Of a stretch of DNA of 64,000 bases, positions 10,001 through 17,253 are shown in pieces. The notes beneath the pieces were generated by a model. The model was not told the DNA's origin. It worked only from the letters and a program-made list of their open reading frames with translations, and made no database searches. A program made the position numbers and the translations under genes. How positions within the stretch are numbered: the first letter of the stretch is position 1; the number at the start of each line of letters is the position of its first letter. Source of the stretch: Shewanella inventionis (lineage in GTDB: Bacteria > Pseudomonadota > Gammaproteobacteria > Enterobacterales > Shewanellaceae). The stretch lies in contig NZ_BMII01000019.1 of NCBI RefSeq assembly GCF_014641855.1, positions 44,678 through 108,677 on the forward strand, given 5' to 3'.

Positions 10001-11642
10001 CTCGGCGACTATTTTTACCCGCCACCAAGGTTGGTGGGTTGGTAAAACCGGTAAGAGATGTTAAATAACCGCACTGGTTGGCTACCGAATCTGTCCCACC
10101 AGAATTGAATGTTTGCGCCTGACTAAAATGATAATTCACATTATTACCATCTAGCACCAAAGTACCACTTCCTGATTGCACCGCTAAATATGCAATCTGT
10201 TCATTTTGCAAATTGTTGTTATCTAAGTCCCCAGGTTCACATTGGCTTGAGTTATTGCGCACTTCAGACGCATCCATCGCTAACTCAATACCATTATTTG
10301 TAAACTGGGAGGTGCTGGTTAACCAACAATTATTGTTTTGGGTTTGCAGTTGATTAAGCACCACATTTTGGGTGCTGGGCAAGGTAACGTCGACATATTG
10401 ATTATTTGAACCAATTAAGGCTTTGTTTTGCAATACACTACCAGCAATTAATTGAGTCCCATTACTTAAATCAAATGTACCTGGCGTTACAGCAATCCAA
10501 TGCACCTCAGGCATCTCTGTTTCAACGCTGTTGCCGGGAGACAGCGCGCGAGTCCAGGTAAACCCTGTTTCACTGATAGATGATAAAAATGCGCTTTGAC
10601 GACTATCATTATTTGTATTGGTTTGTGCAATCGTTGGCATAACAAACACTAAAGGCTTCACGCCACTGACAAAGGGGGTATCGAACACCACATTTTTAGA
10701 CGCCACACCAGTCGTAGCTAATGACTTACCATATTGAATATGAAATTCCGGCTGGGGGGTGACAATTGTACAATCTGGGACAACATCGATTAAATCTCCA
10801 GTATCAGCAAACGTCACCGATGAATTTCCATTCAAAATAATATTTTGCCCTATCACTGCACCTGTAATTTTTGCGGACCCATTTATGGTGACGGTACCTT
10901 CTGACACAACATAAGCATTTAAACTTGCCCCGCCTTCAATCTCAAACGCGCCATACAGATAAAATAATAACTTCTCAGGTGAACTTGCTAAGGTTAAATT
11001 TTTATGAACATAATCATTTTTAATAAAAAGGGACACGGTGCCTGAATCGGGGAAAATCAAACTAACACCATTGTTGATGTTCAACGTTTCTATCCAATAT
11101 TGACCTGATGAAAACTCAATAGAACCTGACGAAGCGGATAAACTGTTAATTTTGTATTTGCCATTATCGGTCGTAAATACGATTTTTTTATCACTGCCAT
11201 TGGCAACTGATACTGTGTCATATTGGCCTTCTGCAATGCTAATCGTTTCATTACCATAGACAGGTGGCCCCAAATCAACTGTACTGCTTGACTGACATTG
11301 AGCAAATTCGATTCGAGACGTCGGTAACTGGGCAAGAAAGTCACCATCTCGACAGACTTTAGAATTACCATTAGCACTTATACAGGAATCAAAGGAGCTA
11401 TTACCACCTTGAGTGTAATTATAGGTGGGTAATTTACCACTATTTGGAGCATTGAGAATGGTGGCCGTATTTAAATAAATCGTGCCGCTTGTATTGTAAT
11501 TATTCACACCCTCCTTAAACGTATCACTCCAATCTGCTAATACCGCCGTAGTGGGTAAAAAAGACATCATAAATACAGCTGTAATTTTAGCCAGCAAATA
11601 AGGTAGCTTAGATTGCTTGAATAGCTTGTAATTAATTCCCAC
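7023..11642 (-). CDS. mshQ: MSHA biogenesis protein MshQ, very large secreted lectin-like protein
   Basis: 1539 residues from the preferred GTG start at 11642, which has GGAGG 9 nt upstream; a TTG at 11651 is directly adjacent to that site and less likely. A long N-terminal signal region ends near AVLADWSD. The first third is Asn/Ser/Gly rich, with beta-helix-like GTVTINGSAKITGAVIG repeats. Residues about 595-860 resemble an L-type lectin/concanavalin fold (DNFDRTDLGDDW, GADGIAFVLSD). The rest is the Cys-containing beta-rich region characteristic of MshQ (DUF6701-type). It is last in the MSHA operon and overlaps mshP by 11 nt. It is presumably surface-exposed, perhaps a pilus-associated adhesin; that role is inferred. 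Confidence 0.88.
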   Translation of the reverse strand: MGINYKLFKQSKLPYLLAKITAVFMMSFLPTTAVLADWSDTFKEGVNNYNTSGTIYLNTATILNAPNSGKLPTYNYTQGGNSSFDSCISANGNSKVCRDGDFLAQLPTSRIEFAQCQSSSTVDLGPPVYGNETISIAEGQYDTVSVANGSDKKIVFTTDNGKYKINSLSASSGSIEFSSGQYWIETLNINNGVSLIFPDSGTVSLFIKNDYVHKNLTLASSPEKLLFYLYGAFEIEGGASLNAYVVSEGTVTINGSAKITGAVIGQNIILNGNSSVTFADTGDLIDVVPDCTIVTPQPEFHIQYGKSLATTGVASKNVVFDTPFVSGVKPLVFVMPTIAQTNTNNDSRQSAFLSSISETGFTWTRALSPGNSVETEMPEVHWIAVTPGTFDLSNGTQLIAGSVLQNKALIGSNNQYVDVTLPSTQNVVLNQLQTQNNNCWLTSTSQFTNNGIELAMDASEVRNNSSQCEPGDLDNNNLQNEQIAYLAVQSGSGTLVLDGNNVNYHFSQAQTFNSGGTDSVANQCGYLTSLTGFTNPPTLVAGKNSRRGGDGGWLRRCVLTNSTVSMVIDEDNFRDNDRSHVWESYSFVALEKVEPVFQCFTDNFDRTDLGDDWVVSNSRGSFTPSIVSNRLQVTQAVTNQATSSTFQRLFPATDNYVTIEFDHYAYNGTGADGIAFVLSDSTITPQAGAYGGPLGYGARSNQDGFAGGWLGFGIDEYGNFSREGGLGGPGRRQQSVAIRGSGSGTSGYPYLRGTCSNGTTNTSGECLSPTVDDNNVSPAHRYRITVDSQVASQSLVKVERDSGSGFVELISEFDAASFASQAALPESFLLSLTGSTGGATNIHEIDNVEICALKSSPIGVQIDHFEYSYSGTGLTCTPKTLSIKACANADCTETVNDSVTATLSPATVTGGGGWVGGNTVTFSGGEKSDLQLRSNTAGTVTLDVTGSTPSTKAFSETLCRINGGAATAANCNLVFADSGFIFDVPDKLANKPTGNISISAVKKSDETLQCVPTFADTTKNVSFWSTYLEPITPINGQSITVNSTTVGKQSSAATSITLNFDATGTANIDVNYPDAGNMQLDAQYTGTGDEAGLVMLGSDSFVSFPVGLCITPQDSNAQCTAGNSSCDVYKKAGETFDLIIQGKAWQSDADTNYCDNINTPNYAQSNIVLGHQLVAPSGGVLGAVGTTQYSHVAQTTNSNTVTQSVTEVGVFTFTANPPSPYLGSSFYDIPLAKSASIGRFVPDSFAVSSSSVLPSCGSFTYMDQPFDLTLTLTAYNTIGNITQNYQGAFAKATASLVGENNNNGVDLSSRLSALPIDASTWSLGEASVGIAYQANFSRTVAPNVDGPFGLFDIGVQVADNDTGIAFVNAPDMRADSSDICANNSSCNAKLISTHDFRHGRVVMDNTFGPENEVLRMPTYAQYWDGSNWITNVSDSCTQVSDPLDGTEVYAPVLTAGQTVTRTDAGSFVNNGLLTLLWQNTGSDAYLGQVTAPLKVDDWLTWYWNWDDASPTVLYDPRASAFFGRYRGHDRIIYWREVGQ

Positions 11643-12081
11643 GCGCTTCAACCTCCACTTGGCGACTGACCCTTAAACAGGTGGAAGTGCTCCCACCACC
11701 GCTACAGTCACCGGTTTGACAAACGGCCAAGCTATTAATACGGTATTGAGTCACGCTACCGACTGTCGCTGTATTGCAATTAATCGTAACACTGCAATTA
11801 TAAAAACCAAGCGCATTTGCTGGCGGAGTCCAGGTAGGGCTGACATTCGCACACGTTGCTGGCGCACCACTTAACGGGAATAACTGCGCTAAAGCGGCAT
11901 CTGCACCACTGTTAGCACTAAATAATGCTCTTGTTCCCCAGACTTCCATATTTACAGACTCATCAGCATCTCCCACTATGCGAATTAAACTAGCAGCCAG
12001 AAGAAACATCACGGTAAGCACAAAGATGCCAATAATTAATGCACTGCCTTGTTGAGAATGTTGGTTTAATTTATGGAACAT
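11632..12081 (-). CDS. mshP: MSHA biogenesis protein MshP (pilin-like, PilX-type)
   Basis: 149 residues. The N-terminus SQQGSALIIGIFVLTVMFLL is a prepilin-like hydrophobic helix with a Gly before the segment but without the usual FTLIE, as in PilX/MshP minor pilin-like proteins. The C-terminal half has four or more cysteines (CQTGDCSGGGSTSTC) that could form disulfides. It overlaps mshO by 11 nt upstream and mshQ by 11 nt downstream. It probably takes part in priming or tip assembly of the pilus, by analogy with minor pilins; the specific role is not established by sequence. Confidence 0.9.
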   Translation of the reverse strand: MFHKLNQHSQQGSALIIGIFVLTVMFLLAASLIRIVGDADESVNMEVWGTRALFSANSGADAALAQLFPLSGAPATCANVSPTWTPPANALGFYNCSVTINCNTATVGSVTQYRINSLAVCQTGDCSGGGSTSTCLRVSRQVEVEARGN

Positions 12082-12898
12082 TCATCACCTGCACTTGATG
12101 TTGATACTGGAACGTTTCACCGTTCACACTAAAAATGGGTTGCAAATGTACAATGGCATTAGTCATTAATGTTGCTGGTGTTAATATAATAGCAGGGTTA
12201 ATCAATAGGGTATTTGTGACACTTTGCGCCATTAATACACCGCTCCCCATTGAGGTTGGCGATGGCTGACTAGCCTGATAGCCATAACCTTGATATAGAC
12301 GTAAATCAATATCAGTACCATGGGATACAAAACAATAACTTAACGGTGTATCGGCAACAAATAATCGCTGTACTGGTGAAGCCTCACTAAAGCGTACTGT
12401 TTGAGTTAAGGTAATTGTTAACTCATCACTTGACTCTGCAACACTTTGAACGGTAAATCGTTTTGCTGTTGTCCCTTGAGGATTATAGATTTCAGCTAGG
12501 GTTAAAGGGTAAATCAGCACAGATTGGCCTGCGGTAATGCTTCGAATGCTTTTGATCGCCGTTAAAGTATTGCTTGCGGTTTGGGGCACAAACGGCGCCT
12601 CTAGGTAGGAAGTGCTAGCCGCAATAGGTAATAATTCAATACATTGATAACTGCCATCTGCAGCGGTCAATATACGCATACTGTTTGGCACAGCGCGGCG
12701 GATATCTCGGGTCATCCGCTCAATCCCAAAACGGCTTTGGCTAAGCACTTGATCGACCGAGCTTGACTCAACAAAAATACGCGTGCCAAAAATGACAAAA
12801 CTACTCACCCCCACCACAATAATGCCAAGAATTAAAATGACCGTCACCATTTCAATTAAGGTAAATCCGGCTATTTTCATTGGGCGATATAAGCGCAT
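12071..12898 (-). CDS. mshO: MSHA minor prepilin MshO
   Basis: 275 residues with a type IV prepilin leader MRLYRPMKIAG followed by FTLIEMVTVILILGIIVVG. Cleavage is after Gly11 and Glu is at mature position 5. The remainder is a globular PilW-like minor pilin domain. The start overlaps the mshD stop by one base (TGATG), so translation is probably coupled. A second Met at residue 7 could also start the protein with a shorter leader. It is a minor pilin likely needed for initiation of pilus assembly. Confidence 0.92.
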   Translation of the reverse strand: MRLYRPMKIAGFTLIEMVTVILILGIIVVGVSSFVIFGTRIFVESSSVDQVLSQSRFGIERMTRDIRRAVPNSMRILTAADGSYQCIELLPIAASTSYLEAPFVPQTASNTLTAIKSIRSITAGQSVLIYPLTLAEIYNPQGTTAKRFTVQSVAESSDELTITLTQTVRFSEASPVQRLFVADTPLSYCFVSHGTDIDLRLYQGYGYQASQPSPTSMGSGVLMAQSVTNTLLINPAIILTPATLMTNAIVHLQPIFSVNGETFQYQHQVQVMNVP

Positions 12899-13431
12899 CA
12901 GTAATTACTCCTAAGCGCTTGGTAAGTGATCACTTCGTTGCTAGGGGTTGTTACATCAACAGTAATTAACTTTTCTGCCTGAGTGGTTGTATCAAGGTAA
13001 CTCACATTAACCGACACGTTAAAACCGGGGTAGGCTTGCGCATAGGTTTGACTTGAGTCGAGCATGCTACTGGATTCGCTTAGACCGTGATAATCGTCAA
13101 CATCATTAAATGTGTCGCGGCTTTCACCGTCAGGCCCTAATACCGATGTGGCTGAGCAACTGAGACCCGTGGCCGCATTACAGGCAGGCGAGCCACCATT
13201 GGCATTGGTATTTTGATCATAACGCTTGCCCCAAATTTCATTCATTACCGAATGGGCAAGTTCAGCTGAACGCACTCGTTGTAAGGTTGCCGCTGCTCTA
13301 TCCGCTTGAGGAAATAACATACTGGTTAACATAACAATACCAATACCTATAACCATCATGCCAATAACTAATTCAATTAAGGTAAATCCATTAAGCCTTA
13401 CGGGGCGACGAAATCCGAGTTTATTGGGCAT
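12898..13431 (-). CDS. mshD: MSHA minor prepilin MshD
   Basis: About 178 residues from ATG 13431, chosen because GAGGGG lies 7 nt upstream. An ATG two codons earlier (13437) abuts that site, and starts further upstream would overlap mshC by 65 nt. The leader MPNKLGFRRPVRLNG is followed by FTLIELVIGMMVIGIGIVML, with cleavage after Gly15. The globular part has a PilV-like pattern and a Cys pair (SPACNAATGLSC). It overlaps mshC by 11 nt and mshO by 1 nt within the pilin cluster. Confidence 0.92.
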   Translation of the reverse strand: MPNKLGFRRPVRLNGFTLIELVIGMMVIGIGIVMLTSMLFPQADRAAATLQRVRSAELAHSVMNEIWGKRYDQNTNANGGSPACNAATGLSCSATSVLGPDGESRDTFNDVDDYHGLSESSSMLDSSQTYAQAYPGFNVSVNVSYLDTTTQAEKLITVDVTTPSNEVITYQALRSNY

Positions 13432-13900
13432 AAACATACCCCTCTGACTCCACCGCAATGGCAAGGGTTTCATCAGCCACTGCATTAAAGCAATGGCCAG
13501 AACATGCAGGGGAAATCATTCGCCCAAGGCTATCAAAGGTAATTGAAAACACCTTGCTAGTATTGCTCGATAAACTAATATAAGCATCGGCACTATAGGC
13601 TTGTAATGGTTCAACGCGATATTGATTAGCGCAGCTATTGCCTGTTCGGTCACTAAAATATCGCAAGGTATACCCGTTGGCATCCACATCAATTTGATAA
13701 CACTGGTCGGTATTTTGAATGGCTTTAAGCTGCACGTATCTAAGTTCGCTAATAAACTCATTTCGTAAGGTGTAAGCACTAAAAGATGCACTCGACAACA
13801 GGCGTGGCAACACTGCAACAGCAATAATTGCGATTACAATAATGGTGGTGACCAATTCAACCAAGGTAAACCCTAGCTGCACATTACGCTGTTGACTCAA
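13421..13900 (-). CDS. mshC: MSHA minor prepilin MshC
   Basis: 159 residues. The leader MSQQRNVQLG precedes FTLVELVTTIIVIAIIAVAV, a canonical prepilin peptidase site with Glu at position 5. The globular domain is GspH/FimT-like, with a CSGHC motif near the end. It is the first gene after mshA and its terminator, about 230 nt downstream. The minor pilins mshCDOPQ may therefore depend on read-through or a separate promoter in the gap 13901-14082, where no strong promoter was recognised. Confidence 0.93.
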   Translation of the reverse strand: MSQQRNVQLGFTLVELVTTIIVIAIIAVAVLPRLLSSASFSAYTLRNEFISELRYVQLKAIQNTDQCYQIDVDANGYTLRYFSDRTGNSCANQYRVEPLQAYSADAYISLSSNTSKVFSITFDSLGRMISPACSGHCFNAVADETLAIAVESEGYVYAQ

Positions 13901-14082
13901 ATTGATGACGCCCCCTTTTGCTACCTATCAATATTCCAACACGTTAAAAGATTAAACCGCAACAGTGTCAGAGACTTATACTAGCCGATCCAGTATGGCA
14001 AAAACAGCCAACATTGTCTGCTTATTTGTGAATTGACTTGATAAGCTGTGGCTACAATGGTGGTTTTTTTAGTTGATAAAAA

Positions 14083-14113
14083 ACTCAAAAAAAAACCTGC
14101 CGAAGCAGGTTTT
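14083..14113 (-). terminator. Rho-independent terminator after mshA
   Basis: On the minus strand, the stem ACCTGC-TTCG-GCAGGT with a stable tetraloop is followed by a run of nine T (the A-run at about 14087-14095 on plus). It starts about 15 nt past the mshA stop. It would make mshA the end of a strong transcript and reduce expression of mshCDOPQ. Confidence 0.88.
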
Positions 14114-14127
14114 ATTGATTGCTTATA

Positions 14128-14637
14128 TTAACAACTCGTTGCCGCAGGAATCGCAGAAAAAACAGGTACGGCTGTCGATGTCGCTGGCGTATACGAGAAG
14201 AAGCAAGTTGATGGCGCACCATTTTGCCAAAACTTAACATTTGTAGTGCCAACAAAAATAGCCCAATCACCTGTAGATGTAACATTACCTGTTGTGACAT
14301 CAGCAGTAAGCACTTGCGCACTGATCTCTAACGCACGAGTAAAGTTTGTACCGGTTGAACTTAAATAACCATAAACGGTACTGACATCATCAGTGGTTGC
14401 TGTTGTTCCATTAATATCAACTGTTTCTGAAGCAGACTTTTCTTTTCCAGCTAGTGCAGCCTTAGAATAAACCAAAGTATTAGCACCCTGAATAGACGCT
14501 TTTAAGCCATTCAAAGCAGAAACACGTGCATCGCCTTGCAAGTTAATAAACTTAGGCGCTGCAGTGACCGCTAAAATACCGAGAATAATAATCACAACGA
14601 CTAACTCGATTAATGTAAAACCTTGTTGTTTTTGCAT
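14128..14637 (-). CDS. mshA: MSHA major pilin subunit MshA
   Basis: 169 residues from the ATG at 14637, which has AAAGAGG 9 nt upstream; the 12 codons further upstream are not needed. The short leader MQKQQG is followed by FTLIELVVVIIILGILAVTA, the classic type IVa pilin start with Phe1 and Glu5. After the long helix comes a variable Thr/Ser/Ala-rich domain. Two cysteines near the end (STCFF...ATSC) form the likely D-region disulfide. This is the structural subunit of the MSHA pilus, assembled by MshE/G/L and used for attachment and biofilm formation. It has its own terminator downstream, consistent with high expression. Confidence 0.95.
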   Translation of the reverse strand: MQKQQGFTLIELVVVIIILGILAVTAAPKFINLQGDARVSALNGLKASIQGANTLVYSKAALAGKEKSASETVDINGTTATTDDVSTVYGYLSSTGTNFTRALEISAQVLTADVTTGNVTSTGDWAIFVGTTNVKFWQNGAPSTCFFSYTPATSTAVPVFSAIPAATSC

Positions 14638-14707
14638 ATAAAATAACCTCTTTAAAAATAAATCTTTGTCCATGCGAACATGGCGTAATCGACTTGGTTG
14701 TTAATGA

Positions 14708-15313
14708 TTAATTGTTACTAAAGGCAACAACTTGCCCAGTACCAGGATTATATGTCACACCTTTAGCACCAGAAGTTGATAAATCTGGCGTTGGCGTTGG
14801 CACACCGCTTGTTTGATTTAACGTTAACGAAGCTACTTGATGATAAACGCATAAATCAAGGTTGTTCACTGTTGCGCCATCAATGCTGGTAGATGAACCA
14901 CCCACCGCATTTTGAACACGTACAGTGTAACGTTGGTCGCTTGCATCTTGGTTAAATAACACGTTACGAGGTGCGTTTTGCAACACAGAATCAAACACCT
15001 CTTGGCAAGTAGCATTTGTCATCGCTGTTGCACTGGTATTGGTTGTGCCTGTTGGGAAACCAAAACGCGTATCAAGTGATACGGTCGTTCCATCGAGCAC
15101 GACACTCGTATTGCTACGGCCATCAACTTCCCATTGAGCACGCACAAAGCTCACCGCAGTAGCTAAGCCACCAGCAACACCATCAACGCTCGCATCTTCT
15201 GCATCGTCGGTCACATTTAAAAAGCGTGGAATGGCTGTCGCAGCTAATAAACCCAAAATGACAATCACAATAACCAACTCGATTAATGAAAAACCTTGTT
15301 GTTTTAATTTCAT
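14708..15313 (-). CDS. mshB: MSHA prepilin MshB
   Basis: 201 residues. The leader MKLKQQG is followed by FSLIELVIVIVILGLLAATA, with Glu5 present. The next segment, PRFLNVTDDAEDASVDGVAG, resembles MshA, so mshA and mshB look like duplicates. The C-terminal domain has cysteines (ATCQEVF, LDLCVYH) and a Pro/Thr patch. It lies 70 nt upstream of mshA and 109 nt after mshF. That latter gap could hold a pilin promoter, but no confident -35/-10 pair was found. The start ATG has GAGTGAGG upstream. Confidence 0.93.
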   Translation of the reverse strand: MKLKQQGFSLIELVIVIVILGLLAATAIPRFLNVTDDAEDASVDGVAGGLATAVSFVRAQWEVDGRSNTSVVLDGTTVSLDTRFGFPTGTTNTSATAMTNATCQEVFDSVLQNAPRNVLFNQDASDQRYTVRVQNAVGGSSTSIDGATVNNLDLCVYHQVASLTLNQTSGVPTPTPDLSTSGAKGVTYNPGTGQVVAFSNN

Positions 15314-15422
15314 ACTACCTCACTCTTTTTAAATGCTCTAATAACAGGCAAGCATACTAATACAGTTATAACTTCCACAATATTAGCAGCTTATTAAAAT
15401 TTTAACACCAGCGATAGTTTTT

Positions 15423-16004
15423 TTACTTATCTGCTGATAAAAATATCACCCGTCCTGTTAGCAATTGATAACTTAAACTTGCTTGATTAGGAGAGGCATA
15501 CCGACACACCTTGTCTTGGTCATGGTAAACCACAGATAACGCTAACTCACTGGTTTGGGTTGCTAATAACTGTTGCCATAGCCGTCTGCAACCCTCGTCA
15601 TCAAAAGTATCGACGATTGGCCATCCTTTAGCAGATAATTTAATCCAATTATCTGTGCCAATTAACTCTGCTTCGCCGCTATCAAGTGGCGCCGTTAGCT
15701 GTCCATTTTTTGACGTTTGTGATGTAGCATCACCCTCAGTACTTTTAAGCACATTTGGTGCCACATCATACCAAGACAATAACATTTTATTGGGTCTTCC
15801 TGATGTCAACCATTGGCTTCGTACCATAGCTAAGACATTCAAAAGCCGATTATGTTCAAATGCTAAACCTTGGCTGGTTAAATTAGGTTCAGTTTTAACA
15901 TAACGCGCCCCTAATATTGCCAATATAATGAGTAACACCACAATGGCGATCATTTTGCCATACACTTTAAGCAAATCATCATCGGCTTTTTGCTGACTTA
16001 GCAT
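15423..16004 (-). CDS. mshF: MSHA biogenesis protein MshF
   Basis: 193 residues from ATG 16004. A longer in-frame reading to 16070 would overlap mshG by 34 nt and adds residues unlike a start region. The N-terminus MLSQQKADDDLLKVYGK precedes a single membrane segment (MIAIVVLLIILAILGARYV), then a periplasmic domain of about 145 residues with two Cys. MshF is a poorly characterised accessory protein always found between mshG and mshB. The function is unknown beyond membership of the pilus cluster. Confidence 0.85.
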   Translation of the reverse strand: MLSQQKADDDLLKVYGKMIAIVVLLIILAILGARYVKTEPNLTSQGLAFEHNRLLNVLAMVRSQWLTSGRPNKMLLSWYDVAPNVLKSTEGDATSQTSKNGQLTAPLDSGEAELIGTDNWIKLSAKGWPIVDTFDDEGCRRLWQQLLATQTSELALSVVYHDQDKVCRYASPNQASLSYQLLTGRVIFLSADK

Positions 16005-16036
16005 AATGTTACCCAAAGTGTAATGAACATAGCGTG

Positions 16037-17251
16037 TTAACCACCTTTCACTACTTTTAGCATATCCCACATCGGTAAATAGATACCCAGCGCAAGGATC
16101 AGCACAATACCTGCCACAAAACCAATTAAAATGGGTTCTAATTTCGCGGTTAAATTTTTTAAATCGTAATCTACCTCACCCTCATAAAAGTCTGCTGCAT
16201 CATTTAATAGTTGATCAATTTGGCCGGTTTCTTCACCCACTGCCACCATTTGCAGCACTAACGGAGTAAACAAATGGCTAGCATTAGACACTCTGAGCAT
16301 AGAATCACCAGACTCAATACCACGGCGCATTCCTACAATCTTGTCATGCATATACGCATTGTCTACCGCATCCGCAACCAGACTGAGAGCCTGGGTCATG
16401 GGTACGCCGGCACTTAGCATCATCGAAAAACTGCGGCAATACCGCGACAAGGTAGAGCGCTCAATAATGGAGCCAACAACCGGAATATGCAGTTTCCACA
16501 AATCCCATTGTTTTTCGCCTTTTTTAGTATGATGCCAATAGCGGATCCCAACAATAACCCCAACGATGGTCACCAGCATTAACGCCCAATAATTCACAAA
16601 TAGGTTTGAGGTTGCGATAAGTATCTTTGTTGCCCAAGGTAAATCGGCGCCAAAACGCGAAAACATATCGGCAAATTTGGGAATGACCATAATATTTAAA
16701 ATAACCATGGCAACTGTAATCGCAATGAGTACAAAAATAGGATAACGCATGGCCGCCTTGATACGTCGGCGGGTTTCTTGCTCACGCTCTATGTAATGCG
16801 ACAATTGAATAAATGCATCCTCTAATTTACCTGTATTTTCTCCAACGTGGATCATCGATACAAATAGCGAATCAAATACATCTGGGTGCTGGTTCATTGC
16901 AGAAGATAGCGGACGACCAGAGGTTAATTGCTCAGAAATATCATCCAGTGCTAATTTCATTCGCGCTGAATGAGTCGTTTCAGACAAACCTGCAATCGCT
17001 CGCAATATCGGAATACCCGAACGTGTTAGTGAGTACATTTGCCGAGTAAAAATTTGCAGCTCTTCTAGCGAGACTTTGCTTTGAAATAACGCTACCGAAA
17101 ACGACTGTTTAGGCTTAACCTCTGTGAGCTCTAGGGGAATTATGCCCCGAGAAAGCAACACATCTGCTGCGGCGCTTTCATTGGCAGACTCCAGCTGCGC
17201 CGTAACAGATTTACCTTGTGCATTACGTCCACGATATTGATACGTTGGCAT
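16037..17251 (-). CDS. mshG: MSHA inner-membrane platform protein MshG (PilC/GspF family)
   Basis: 404 residues, the normal length for PilC/GspF. There are two T2SSF domains, about residues 68-190 and 270-390. Each has the QMYSLTRSGIPILRAI / MMLSAGVPMTQAL type motif and GxxTG (VGENTGKLE, VGEETGQID). Three membrane segments are visible, the last being PILIGFVAGIVLILALGIYLPM. It forms the cytoplasmic-membrane platform on which MshE acts to add pilin subunits. It begins 2 nt after the mshE stop codon region, so it is tightly coupled to mshE. Confidence 0.95.
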   Translation of the reverse strand: MPTYQYRGRNAQGKSVTAQLESANESAAADVLLSRGIIPLELTEVKPKQSFSVALFQSKVSLEELQIFTRQMYSLTRSGIPILRAIAGLSETTHSARMKLALDDISEQLTSGRPLSSAMNQHPDVFDSLFVSMIHVGENTGKLEDAFIQLSHYIEREQETRRRIKAAMRYPIFVLIAITVAMVILNIMVIPKFADMFSRFGADLPWATKILIATSNLFVNYWALMLVTIVGVIVGIRYWHHTKKGEKQWDLWKLHIPVVGSIIERSTLSRYCRSFSMMLSAGVPMTQALSLVADAVDNAYMHDKIVGMRRGIESGDSMLRVSNASHLFTPLVLQMVAVGEETGQIDQLLNDAADFYEGEVDYDLKNLTAKLEPILIGFVAGIVLILALGIYLPMWDMLKVVKGG

Positions 17252-17253
17252 AA

